Source: Seohaeicola saemankumensis
Lineage (GTDB): Bacteria > Pseudomonadota > Alphaproteobacteria > Rhodobacterales > Rhodobacteraceae
Assembly: GCF_020171285.1 (NCBI RefSeq)
Contig: NZ_JAIUZI010000015.1
Span: forward strand, 1 to 64,000
Length of the DNA stretch: 64,000 nucleotides
Direction of reading: 5' to 3'
A program made the position numbers and the translations under genes. The notes beneath the pieces were generated by a model. It saw only the letters and a list, made by a program, of their open reading frames with translations. It searched no databases and was not told the DNA's origin. Shown piece after piece: positions 16,392-24,380 of the stretch (positions within the stretch are counted from its first letter, which is position 1; every line of letters begins with the position of its first letter).

Positions 16392-17106
16392 CCCCCAGGT
16401 AAGCGCGGATCACGTTCGGATCAGATAGCACTTCGCCGGGTGTCCCCTCGGCAATCTTGGTGCCCGAGGACATCACCACGCAGCGATCACAGAGCGAACG
16501 GATCGCATCCATCACATGCTCGACGAGAATGATCGTGCGGCCTTCGTCGCGCAGTGACTTGATCAGGGCGATGCCGTCCTGCAATTCGGTCGGGTTCAGC
16601 CCGGCAAGCCATTCATCCAGCAACAGCAGCGTTGGATCCGACGCCAGAACGCGTGCAAGTTCGACCCGTTTTGTATCGATATAGGTGAGCTGGCCGATGG
16701 GCATTTGCCCCTTGCCACCCAGACCGACGCGTTCGAGCAGGCTCTCGGCGAAGTCGCGCGCCTCGGCCCCCCAGCGTCGGCGATGGCCAAAGACGGCACC
16801 TGCGATCACGTTGTCGCGCACATTCATTGAGGGAAGCAGGCGCACCAGTTGAAAAGTTCGGGAAACGCCGCGCCGTGTAATGTCCTGCGCCGCCAGCCCC
16901 GAAATCGGCGCGCCGCGCAATTTGATGGAGCCGGACGTCAGCGTTAACGCGCCCGAAATCAGATTGAGTGTGGTGGATTTGCCGGAACCGTTTGGCCCGA
17001 TCAACCCCAGCACCTGATGTTCGGCGACGTCGAAATCAATACCATTGACCGCGACCAGCCCGCCGAATCGCTTGGTGGCGCCGCGCAGTGAAAGAACGGG
17101 GCTCAT
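16378..17106 (-). CDS. livG: branched-chain-type ABC transporter ATPase LivG
   Basis: A 242-residue ATPase, the partner of LivF. Walker A GPNGSGKST lies at 37-45; the LivG-specific segment VSRTFQLVRLLPSMNVRDN follows; LLLDEWLAGLNPTE is an LivG-type Walker B with Glu-Trp after the Asp, where most family members read DEPxAGLNP. The signature is reduced to QLTYIDTKRVELARVLA instead of LSYGxQRxLEIARAL, so ATP hydrolysis may rest mainly on the other composite site. The ATG at 17106 overlaps the livM stop (ATGA); the longer frame reads back into livM. Confidence 0.9.
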   Translation of the reverse strand: MSPVLSLRGATKRFGGLVAVNGIDFDVAEHQVLGLIGPNGSGKSTTLNLISGALTLTSGSIKLRGAPISGLAAQDITRRGVSRTFQLVRLLPSMNVRDNVIAGAVFGHRRRWGAEARDFAESLLERVGLGGKGQMPIGQLTYIDTKRVELARVLASDPTLLLLDEWLAGLNPTELQDGIALIKSLRDEGRTIILVEHVMDAIRSLCDRCVVMSSGTKIAEGTPGEVLSDPNVIRAYLGDDDA

Positions 17107-18029
17107 GAAACACCTCCGGTCACGCGCTGGCGCAGCCGATCCAGCAGACCGACAAAGCCGCGCGGCAGGGCATAAACGATCAGCAGGAACGACAAACCTA
17201 GCAGCAGGGTGGTCTGGTTCGGGAAATTGGAAGAGATGCTTTCCCACAAAAGGGTAAAGGGTACCACGCCTGCCAGCGGTCCCCAGAGCCGCCCGGTGCC
17301 GCCAAGAAGCGCCATGATCACCACCTGAAACGAGAGCATCGGGGTAAAGGCGAGACTTGGTTCGATATAAACATAGCGCGGCGCAAGTATGGCTCCGGTC
17401 ATCGCGGCCACGGCGCCCGGCACCATGAACAGCAACACCTTTGCCCGCGCCGTATTGATGCCCGAATGCGCAGCCACGGTTTCATCGTCGCCGATGATCC
17501 GCAGCGCAAAGCCCAGCCGTGAGCGACCGATCAGCCAACCGGTCAGGTAGACGGCGGCGGCCAGAGCGATCAACATCCAGTAGATCATCGCCTCGGTGAT
17601 ATCGGTTAGAACATAAAGGCCCTTTTGCCCGCTCTGGTTCTGTGCCCAGGTGATGACCTGGCGCACGAGTTCGGCAAGTCCGAGTGTGAAGATCACGAAA
17701 TAGACACCTGACAGCCGCAGGGTCGCCAACCCTACCAGCGCTGCCATCAGCGCACCGAACATACCGGCCAGAGCGACGAGGCTCCAGAACGGCAGCGTTT
17801 CGAAGCCCAAACCAGTGGTATAGGTGCCGACACCAAAAAACGCGGCGGTGGCCAGTGAGATGTAGTGAGTAGGGCCGGAAAACAGCGCCCAGCTGGTCGC
17901 CAGCACGGTGAACATGGCGATACTAAGCCCGATCGACAGCCAATAGCCACTGTCGGCCATCGGCAGCAGGATGCAAACGCCCAGTGCGATCGCCGTCAGG
18001 ATCAGGTTGCGGATTTCGACGGAACTCAT
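17103..18029 (-). CDS. livM: branched-chain-type ABC transporter permease LivM
   Basis: A 308-residue inner-membrane permease with about nine to ten hydrophobic segments. The conserved LivM cytoplasmic loop LGFALRIIGDDETVAAHSGIN that contacts the ATPases is visible near residues 170-190, and the ending GGTGRLWGPLAGVVPFTLL is typical. It forms the channel with LivH. It overlaps livH and livG by four bases on each side (ATGA), so all four membrane and ATPase subunits are translationally coupled. Confidence 0.92.
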   Translation of the reverse strand: MSSVEIRNLILTAIALGVCILLPMADSGYWLSIGLSIAMFTVLATSWALFSGPTHYISLATAAFFGVGTYTTGLGFETLPFWSLVALAGMFGALMAALVGLATLRLSGVYFVIFTLGLAELVRQVITWAQNQSGQKGLYVLTDITEAMIYWMLIALAAAVYLTGWLIGRSRLGFALRIIGDDETVAAHSGINTARAKVLLFMVPGAVAAMTGAILAPRYVYIEPSLAFTPMLSFQVVIMALLGGTGRLWGPLAGVVPFTLLWESISSNFPNQTTLLLGLSFLLIVYALPRGFVGLLDRLRQRVTGGVS

Positions 18030-18892
18030 GTGGGGGTCTTCCCAAAGAGGCCCTGCGGACGGAACAGCAGGACGAGAATGAACAGGGCATAGGCCGCCGC
18101 AAGCGTCAGGCCGGGATCGATCAATGAGGCGACCAGCGTTTCCACCACGCCAAGGAACAACGCGGCGACAATGGTGCCGCGCACATCGCCGACGCCGCCC
18201 ATGATGACGATGATCAGCGCCTTGAGCGTAAAGATGACACCTGCCGAAGCATCGAGCGTCAGGTAGGTCGAGATCAGAGCTCCGCCCACCGCCGTTACCG
18301 CGCCACCCAGCGCGAAGGCGATGGCCGCCATGCGCGGCACGTCGATACCCACCAGTCGCGCGCTGTCAGGGGAGACGGCGATCGCCCGGATCGAAAGCCC
18401 GGCGCGGGTACGGTTCAGCCACAGATAAAGTAGCCCACAGATCACGACAGCGGCCAAAAAACTCGCCACGCGGTTCAAGGCAAAGGTATCCCCTGCCAGC
18501 GTGATCGGGCGTGCGAGGTAGGAATAATTGAAATAGTCGCCTCCAAAAGCCGCCAGCATCAGGCCGACACCGACGAAGGACAGACCGAAGGTTGCGAGGA
18601 TTGAATCCGTTTCGAGCTGACCGCGCGACTTGGCGCGGTTGACCAGCGGGCGCAGCATGATCCGGTAGATCACCCAACTGACGCCAAATGCGGCCGGTGC
18701 CACCAAAAAGATGGTCAGGAACGGGCTGACCTGGCCCGAGGTGTAAAAGAAAAAGGCCCCGAAGCCGCCGGCCACCAGCAATTCGCCATTGGCCAGATTC
18801 ATGATCCGCGCCACGCCATATTGCAGATTCAGCCCCATCGCGATCAACGCATAGGTGCCTCCTAGCAGCAGGCCGGTAATCAGGATGTCCAT
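18026..18892 (-). CDS. livH: branched-chain-type ABC transporter permease LivH
   Basis: A 288-residue permease of normal LivH length. It opens with LITGLLLGGTYALIAMGLNLQYGVARIMNLANGELL, the hallmark LivH start in which the first helices and the NxAxGE segment line the pathway; the ATPase-contact loop is GLSIRAIAVSPDSARLVGID. The IIVIMGGVGDVRGT segment near residue 220 is also typical. It follows the binding-protein gene after a 62-base gap with a strong hairpin. Confidence 0.92.
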   Translation of the reverse strand: MDILITGLLLGGTYALIAMGLNLQYGVARIMNLANGELLVAGGFGAFFFYTSGQVSPFLTIFLVAPAAFGVSWVIYRIMLRPLVNRAKSRGQLETDSILATFGLSFVGVGLMLAAFGGDYFNYSYLARPITLAGDTFALNRVASFLAAVVICGLLYLWLNRTRAGLSIRAIAVSPDSARLVGIDVPRMAAIAFALGGAVTAVGGALISTYLTLDASAGVIFTLKALIIVIMGGVGDVRGTIVAALFLGVVETLVASLIDPGLTLAAAYALFILVLLFRPQGLFGKTPT

Positions 18893-18917
18893 CGCAGAAG
18901 GTCCTTGAAGTCATTGT

Positions 18918-18946
18918 GGTCCGGCGCGGGCAAGCCGCACCGGACC
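18918..18946 (-). terminator. hairpin between the Liv binding-protein gene and livH
   Basis: GGTCCGG (18918-18924) pairs exactly with CCGGACC (18940-18946), with additional GC pairing inside. On the minus strand it follows the binding-protein stop. No U-run follows, so it probably protects the 3' end of the binding-protein mRNA or ends part of the transcripts, giving excess binding protein. Confidence 0.6.
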
Positions 18947-18954
18947 TGTTTGGC

Positions 18955-20157
18955 TTACTTCCAGCCATCTTTCAGGCGCACCGGCTTAGCACCGTCTCGA
19001 TTGCGCGACGCTACACCTTGGAACACGCCATCCTGCCACTGACCGACGGTCCAAAAGGCATTGTTCGAGTTGTTTTCGTCGAATGAGATCGGCCCCAACA
19101 CAGTGTCGAAGGTTGCTTCTTTCAGGTGTGCCGAGACGGCCGCGCGGTCGACCCCCACGGCTTCGATTGCCTGTTCGAGGATCTGCAGCGAGGCATAGGT
19201 CGTAGCCGAGGCCCAGAAGTCGGGCTTGTTGCCGGTAACTGCCTCATGTGCGGCGGCATAGTCCTGGAACGCCGCGCTGTCGGGGTTGACGCCGCCGGCG
19301 CCGAGGATGCCCTCGGCCGCAGCGCCAAAGCGACCGCCAAAGGCCGGGAAGGGCGTGGCAACGGCGGTGTAATAGGCCTTGACCGGTAGCTCTTCGATCA
19401 TCGCCTGTTCGGTCAGCCCAAAGGTATCGGGCGGATAGGACCAGGCCACAAAGGCATCCGGTTCGGCCGCCTTCGCGCCCTTGACCACCGGCGACAGATC
19501 CTGCGTGCCAAGCGGATAGGAGGTGTCATAGACGATCTCGAACCCGGCTTCTTCGAACATCGGGCGCGCGGCGGCAGCAAGTTCGATGCCAAAGGCGTCG
19601 GCAACGTTGACCATGGCGATCTTGTTGCCCATTTTGCCTTCGTCCCGCATCTGCGCGAGAATGCCCACCGCATCTGCGGCTAGTGCCGAGGTGTTGCCCA
19701 GCGTGAAGAACATGTTGGGGAATTTTTTGGCGAGATCGGGGATCTGGTCGGTGATCGCCGAGACCGCGATATGGGGATAGCCGTATCGCGCGAAAATCGG
19801 CGCAGAGGCGATGTTCAGACCGGTGCCATAGGGGGCGACGATGAAATCGGCCTCGTCTTGGGTGGCTAGACGCTGAACCGCCTTGATGGTTTCACCCGGA
19901 TTGGTTTGGTCATCGTATTCGATTATCTCAACCATGCGCTTTTCGCCGTCGACCATCAGGCCACCGCGTTCGTTGATCTGATGAGCCCACAGGCGGATGT
20001 TGGGCCAATGGGTGACGGCGGTGCCACCCGCAAGAGGGCCGGTCTTGGCCGCGACGGCGCCGATCTTGATCGGATCGGCGGCATGGGCGGTCGTCGTGAG
20101 CCCGCTGAGGGCAAGCGCCGCGGCGGCGGCGGTCGTCAGGATAGTTCTGCGTTTCAT
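18955..20157 (-). CDS. periplasmic binding protein of the Liv-type importer
   Basis: A 400-residue type-I periplasmic binding protein of the branched-chain amino acid/aromatic acid family. A signal peptide occupies residues 1-26 (ends TTTAHA before ADPIKIGAV). Early segments (KTGPLAGG; YDDQTNPGETIKAVQRLA; VAPYGTG) are standard ligand-pocket and hinge regions. The ATG at 20157 follows GGAGACACC. Although the family is named for leucine, many members beside catabolic genes bind aromatic acids, and the neighbouring aldehyde dehydrogenases and gal genes suggest an aromatic ligand; that is inference. Confidence 0.9.
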   Translation of the reverse strand: MKRRTILTTAAAAALALSGLTTTAHAADPIKIGAVAAKTGPLAGGTAVTHWPNIRLWAHQINERGGLMVDGEKRMVEIIEYDDQTNPGETIKAVQRLATQDEADFIVAPYGTGLNIASAPIFARYGYPHIAVSAITDQIPDLAKKFPNMFFTLGNTSALAADAVGILAQMRDEGKMGNKIAMVNVADAFGIELAAAARPMFEEAGFEIVYDTSYPLGTQDLSPVVKGAKAAEPDAFVAWSYPPDTFGLTEQAMIEELPVKAYYTAVATPFPAFGGRFGAAAEGILGAGGVNPDSAAFQDYAAAHEAVTGNKPDFWASATTYASLQILEQAIEAVGVDRAAVSAHLKEATFDTVLGPISFDENNSNNAFWTVGQWQDGVFQGVASRNRDGAKPVRLKDGWK

Positions 20158-20194
20158 GGTGTCTCCTCCACATGTTGTCCGGTGATTTTTTCGG

Positions 20195-20236
20195 CTTGGG
20201 GGCATCGCGTGTCCTCCTCACGCGGATGCCCCCAAG
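20195..20236 (-). terminator. long hairpin directly after the second aldehyde dehydrogenase gene
   Basis: CTTGGGGGCATC (20195-20206) pairs with GATGCCCCCAAG (20225-20236), extended by GCGTG with CACGC and one bulged G, giving a stem of about 17 pairs. It begins 2 bases from the stop codon of the minus-strand aldehyde dehydrogenase gene. A U-run is missing on that strand, so it may shape read-through into the liv operon rather than end all transcripts. Confidence 0.65.
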
Positions 20237-20237
20237 C

Positions 20238-21629
20238 TCAGAGCGCCGGCACCCTCCCGGGCGGGTGCCGTGCGATCCATCTGAGTTCGGTGAATTCTTC
20301 GACCGTGGCAGGTCCACCGAAGCGGCCATATCCGCTTGCCTTCATGCCGCCAAAGGGCATTGCCGGATCGTCGTGCACTGTGGGTCCGTTAATCTGGACG
20401 ATGCCGGTTTCAAGCTGATCGGCGAGGCGCGAGGCGCGTTCCGTGTCGCGACTGAAAATTGCGGCAGACAGGCCATACTCGCTGTCATTTGCAACGGAAA
20501 TTGCCTCCTCTTCATCGGCGACGCGTAGCACCGATGCAACTGGGCCAAAGCTTTCTTCGTGGTAGAGGCGCATATTCGGCGCTACGTGATCCAGCACGAC
20601 CGGCTGCATGACGCTGTCTTCGACCTGACCGCCCAGCAGTAAGTCGGCACCATGTGCAACGGCATCCTCAATCAGCGCCGAAAGTCGCTGGCCGGCGTCG
20701 GCGTTGATCAGTCGTCCGAGGGTGGCAGAGTGTCCTGTTGGATCTGCGGCGGTCAGAGTGCGGGCCATGTCTGCGAGACCGGAAACAAAGGCGTCGGCAA
20801 TGTCCTGCACCACGATGATGCGTTCGGTCGACATGCAGATCTGTCCCTGGTTGAAAAATGCACCAAAGGCGGCTGCATGGATGGCGGCGTCGATATCGGC
20901 ATCATCCAGAACGATCAGTGCCGCCTTGCCGCTGAGTTCCAATAGACATCGTTTCAGATGGCGCGCGCATTCCATCGCGACAGACCGGCCAACCCTAGTC
21001 GAACCGGTAAAGTTGACGCGTCTAATGGCCGGGTGCCCGATGAGAGTTGCAACGACGTCGGCGGATTCGTCGGGAGCGTTGGTCACTGCGCCGAGCGCCC
21101 CGTCGGGCAGATCCGGCACTTGCAACATCTCGATCAGTGCCCGGTGGGTTTCCGGACAGTTCTCCGAGGCCTTCATGACTGCCGTGTTGCCACAGATCAG
21201 CGGCCCCGCGACAGCGCGAACTGCAAGGGTGATCGGCGCATTCCAAGGCGCGATCCCAAGAGCCACGCCGGCTGCCTGGCGTCGTATGGTCGAGACGACA
21301 CCGGTGGCGGAATTCGTGCTGGTCTGGTCGTCTAGGTACGGAACCAGTTCTGCGTTTCGCAAAAGAATATCGGTGGCGAGGTCGATGTTGAATGTTGTCC
21401 AGCTTGGAGCCGCACCAATTTCTCGCGCAGCGATGTCAATTAGCCCGGCGCGGTTTGCGTCCAGTTTTTCGGCCATCACACGCAAAACCTCGGCACGGGC
21501 CTGAGGTGATCGAGCGGACCAGTCGCCGAAAGCCAGCGCGGCCTTGTCGGCAACCGCGAGCGCCTCGGCCGTTCCCATCTGAGGGGCTGCTGTTCCGGAC
21601 AGCGTGTGCAGTGTTCCGATGACGCTCAT
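20238..21629 (-). CDS. aldehyde dehydrogenase, salicylaldehyde/vanillin-type
   Basis: A second NAD(P)-dependent aldehyde dehydrogenase, 463 residues. Glu231 (LELSGKAAL) and Cys265 (GQICMSTERI) are the catalytic residues; the cofactor segments are APWNAPI at 127-133 and FTGSTRVG at 207-214. The GQICMSTE signature and short N-terminus resemble salicylaldehyde and vanillin dehydrogenases. It differs from the enzyme at 13754-15226 along its length, so the two probably have different substrates. ATG 21629 was chosen because the protein then begins at normal family length. It is divergent from the AraC regulator, with only about 130 bases between. Confidence 0.88.
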   Translation of the reverse strand: MSVIGTLHTLSGTAAPQMGTAEALAVADKAALAFGDWSARSPQARAEVLRVMAEKLDANRAGLIDIAAREIGAAPSWTTFNIDLATDILLRNAELVPYLDDQTSTNSATGVVSTIRRQAAGVALGIAPWNAPITLAVRAVAGPLICGNTAVMKASENCPETHRALIEMLQVPDLPDGALGAVTNAPDESADVVATLIGHPAIRRVNFTGSTRVGRSVAMECARHLKRCLLELSGKAALIVLDDADIDAAIHAAAFGAFFNQGQICMSTERIIVVQDIADAFVSGLADMARTLTAADPTGHSATLGRLINADAGQRLSALIEDAVAHGADLLLGGQVEDSVMQPVVLDHVAPNMRLYHEESFGPVASVLRVADEEEAISVANDSEYGLSAAIFSRDTERASRLADQLETGIVQINGPTVHDDPAMPFGGMKASGYGRFGGPATVEEFTELRWIARHPPGRVPAL

Positions 21630-21762
21630 GATGTGTACGCAGTGACTCCCCAGAGGGATGTCCGTGCGGGCTCCTCCATTCCCCACGCTTAGAGTGAGCG
21701 CTGGATGCCGGAAGAGAAATGCGATAATCCGGGTATTGATTTCGAAAATTTGGGAAATGTAA

Positions 21763-22674
21763 GTGGGAAATCTGCCCGACACGACCAAGGCGACGTTGTT
21801 TCCGCTGTATGCGGAGACGATTCGAAGCAGCCTGAGGGACCGTTACGTAGGCGGCATGGTTCGCTTCGAAGGACGGCATTGGCGGGTGCTGCTGATCGGA
21901 TCAGGGCAGGTCCATCTTGAGCATGGAGAGGAAGCCGAGGTGCTGGAGGGACCGGCACTTTTTTGGGCGCCTTGGCGGGCGGACCGGCGGATCAAGGTTC
22001 GAGCCGGCAGTTCAGGTGCCTTGCTGATGATGGACGAACGTGCGCTTGCTAACGCCATCGGTCACAAGCCCGAAGCCGCGGCGCTTCGGTTGCTCGCCGA
22101 GCGGCAGGTTGTTTTGCGCCCGGATCTGGCCACCGATGTGATGGCCCGGATCGAAAGCGGATTTGGTCAGATCCTGCAAGAAGTCGCACAAGGCGCGCCG
22201 GGCAGCGAAACCGTGATCGAGGCGCAGGTTCGTGTGTTATTAGTTCTGCTGTGGCGTCACGTGGCGCTGCCGGAGGAACAGCGGACTGCACCACCTGCTT
22301 CGCAGTTGATCCTGCTGACCTTCCGCCAACTTCTGGAAACCCATTTCCGAGACCGCTGGACTGTGGCGCGTTATGCCGCCGCAATTGGCGTGTCGCCGGA
22401 CCGCTTGCACAGCATTTGCACCCGTGCTCTGGGGCGTCCGCCGCAAAGGTTGATTCACGAGCGGAGCGGGCACGAGGCGCAGGTGCTTTTGCGCCGGTCA
22501 GCTCAGACGCTTGACCAGATCGCAGCCCATCTGGGGTTCAAATCCGCTGCCCAATTCAATGCTTTTTTCAAAACGTTGACGGGAATTCCGCCGGGTAGCT
22601 ATCGCAGTCAGAGCCGTTTGGCGGGGCGCGCAGAAGGAGATGCCGGGGTACGATCATTTGCCGATTGGCCATAA
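21763..22674 (+). CDS. AraC-family transcriptional regulator
   Basis: A 303-residue regulator. Residues 20-110 look like a cupin-type effector domain (GRHWRVLLIGSGQVHLEHG). The C-terminal DNA-binding part (about 205-290) has two helix-turn-helix units: WTVARYAAAIGVSPDRLHSIC and QTLDQIAAHLGFKSAAQFNAFFK, followed by the AraC closing motif TGIPPGSYR. The most plausible start is GTG 21763 with a poor ribosome-binding site. It sits between the divergent aldehyde dehydrogenase and the downstream acyl-CoA carboxylase genes and probably controls one or both in response to a pathway compound. Confidence 0.88.
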   Translation: MGNLPDTTKATLFPLYAETIRSSLRDRYVGGMVRFEGRHWRVLLIGSGQVHLEHGEEAEVLEGPALFWAPWRADRRIKVRAGSSGALLMMDERALANAIGHKPEAAALRLLAERQVVLRPDLATDVMARIESGFGQILQEVAQGAPGSETVIEAQVRVLLVLLWRHVALPEEQRTAPPASQLILLTFRQLLETHFRDRWTVARYAAAIGVSPDRLHSICTRALGRPPQRLIHERSGHEAQVLLRRSAQTLDQIAAHLGFKSAAQFNAFFKTLTGIPPGSYRSQSRLAGRAEGDAGVRSFADWP

Positions 22675-22772
22675 CGGTGGCTCGTCGTGACGCTGCGATC
22701 CGGCTTCGCAGAGGGTCGGGCGGCTGCTAGCAGTTGTTTCCGAGGGAAGCGGAGATAACAGGGGGAGAGCGC

Positions 22773-24380
22773 ATGGCCAGACTGGAAACAGCCGTGTCAG
22801 GGAGCGCGGCAGAGGCAAATCGGGTCGCTATGTTCGAGCGGCTGGATCGATTGCGCGAGGTACAGAACCGTGCAAGGGATGCTTCGGCCAAGGCGCGGAC
22901 CCGGTTCGAGGCCCGCGGTCAACTGCTGCCGCGAGAGCGAGTTGCGCTGCTGCTGGACCCGGATACGCCATTTCTGGAACTGGCGGCGATGGCTGGCTTC
23001 GGCTTGGATACCAAGAACATCGACAGGTCGGTACCGGGTTGCGGCGTGATCGCTGGTATCGGCGTCGTTGCTGGCGTCCGTGTAATGATCAGCGCGTCCG
23101 ACAGTGGCATCGCGGCAGGCGCCTTGCAGCCAATGGGGTTGGAAAAACATTTGCGCGTGCAGGAAATCGCGCTCGAGAACAAGCTGCCGTTCATTCAATT
23201 GGTCGAGAGCGCCGGTGCCAATCTAATGGCCTACAAGGTCGAGGATTTCGTGCGTGGCGGCGGACTGTTTGCAAACTTGGCGCGGCTGTCGGCTGCGGGT
23301 TTGCCAGTGATCACGGTGACCCACGGAAGTTCGACTGCGGGAGGCGCGTATCAGACTGGGTTGTCTGATTACGTAGTCATGGTGCGCGGCCGGACACGCG
23401 CTTTTCTCGCCGGTCCCCCATTGTTGAAGGCGGCCACCGGAGAAATCGCCACCGAAGAAGAGCTTGGCGGCGCCGAGATGCACACGACGGTGTCGGGCCT
23501 GGGTGACTTTCTGGCCGAGGATGACCGCCATGCCATTGGCATCACCAGAGAAATCGTGGCCAATTTGAGCTGGGATCGAGTTTCGGAGGCAACAAAGTGC
23601 GAGCCGCCGGCGCTGGATGCCGAGGGGCTGCTGGACATAATGCCGCCGGACTATCACTTGCCCGTGGACATGCGGGAAGTCATTGCACGGATTGTCGACG
23701 GCTCGGAGTTTACAGAGACGGGAGCCGGTTACGGCCCGGCGACCGTATGTGGCATGGCGCGGATCTGCGGGTGGCCGATTGGGATCATAACCAACAACGG
23801 GCCGATCGATCCGGCCGGTGCCAACAAGACGACGCATTTCATCCAGAGCTGCTGCCAGGCGGGCACACCGATTTTGTATCTTAACAACACCACCGGGTTT
23901 ATGGTCGGCAAGTCCTACGAGGAAGAGGGCATGATCAAGCACGGCTCAAAGATGATCCAGGCGGTAACCAACGCGACCGTGCCACAATTCACCATCTACT
24001 GCGGAGCATCTTTTGGCGCGGGAAACTATGGGATGTGCGGACGCGGTTTCGATCCTCGGTTTTGCTTTTCCTGGCCCAATGCGCAGACGGCCGTTATGGG
24101 GGCAGAACAGGCCGCCGGGACGATGCGGGAGGTGCAGTCGGCGCGAGCCGCGCGGATAGGAGAGCCGGTGGACGAGACGGCCATGGAAACCATGCGCGCG
24201 GCGATCACCCACATGTTCGAAAGCCAGATGGACGCGTTTTACACGTCGGCGCGGCTTTTGGATGACGGCATCATTGATCCGCGCGATACCCGAGCGGTTC
24301 TGGCGCTGGTAATGGCGGTTTGTCGCGAAGAGGCGGCGCGGACCCCGCAAGAAATGCAATTCGGAGTGGCGCGACCATGA
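22773..24380 (+). CDS. acyl-CoA carboxylase carboxyltransferase (beta) subunit
   Basis: A 535-residue carboxyltransferase of the propionyl/methylcrotonyl/geranyl-CoA carboxylase class, made of two crotonase-like halves. The acyl-CoA-binding half runs to about residue 290 (DSGIAAGALQPMGLEKHLR; VTHGSSTAGGAYQ), and the carboxybiotin half has NNGPIDPAGANKTTHFIQ, PILYLNNTTGFMVGKSYEE and GASFGAGNYGMCGRG. The FMVG and GAGNYGM motifs are nearest to methylcrotonyl/geranyl-type subunits. ATG 22773 follows GGGGGAGAGC. Its stop overlaps the biotin carboxylase start (ATGA), so both subunits form one enzyme. The acyl-CoA substrate is unresolved. Confidence 0.9.
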   Translation: MARLETAVSGSAAEANRVAMFERLDRLREVQNRARDASAKARTRFEARGQLLPRERVALLLDPDTPFLELAAMAGFGLDTKNIDRSVPGCGVIAGIGVVAGVRVMISASDSGIAAGALQPMGLEKHLRVQEIALENKLPFIQLVESAGANLMAYKVEDFVRGGGLFANLARLSAAGLPVITVTHGSSTAGGAYQTGLSDYVVMVRGRTRAFLAGPPLLKAATGEIATEEELGGAEMHTTVSGLGDFLAEDDRHAIGITREIVANLSWDRVSEATKCEPPALDAEGLLDIMPPDYHLPVDMREVIARIVDGSEFTETGAGYGPATVCGMARICGWPIGIITNNGPIDPAGANKTTHFIQSCCQAGTPILYLNNTTGFMVGKSYEEEGMIKHGSKMIQAVTNATVPQFTIYCGASFGAGNYGMCGRGFDPRFCFSWPNAQTAVMGAEQAAGTMREVQSARAARIGEPVDETAMETMRAAITHMFESQMDAFYTSARLLDDGIIDPRDTRAVLALVMAVCREEAARTPQEMQFGVARP

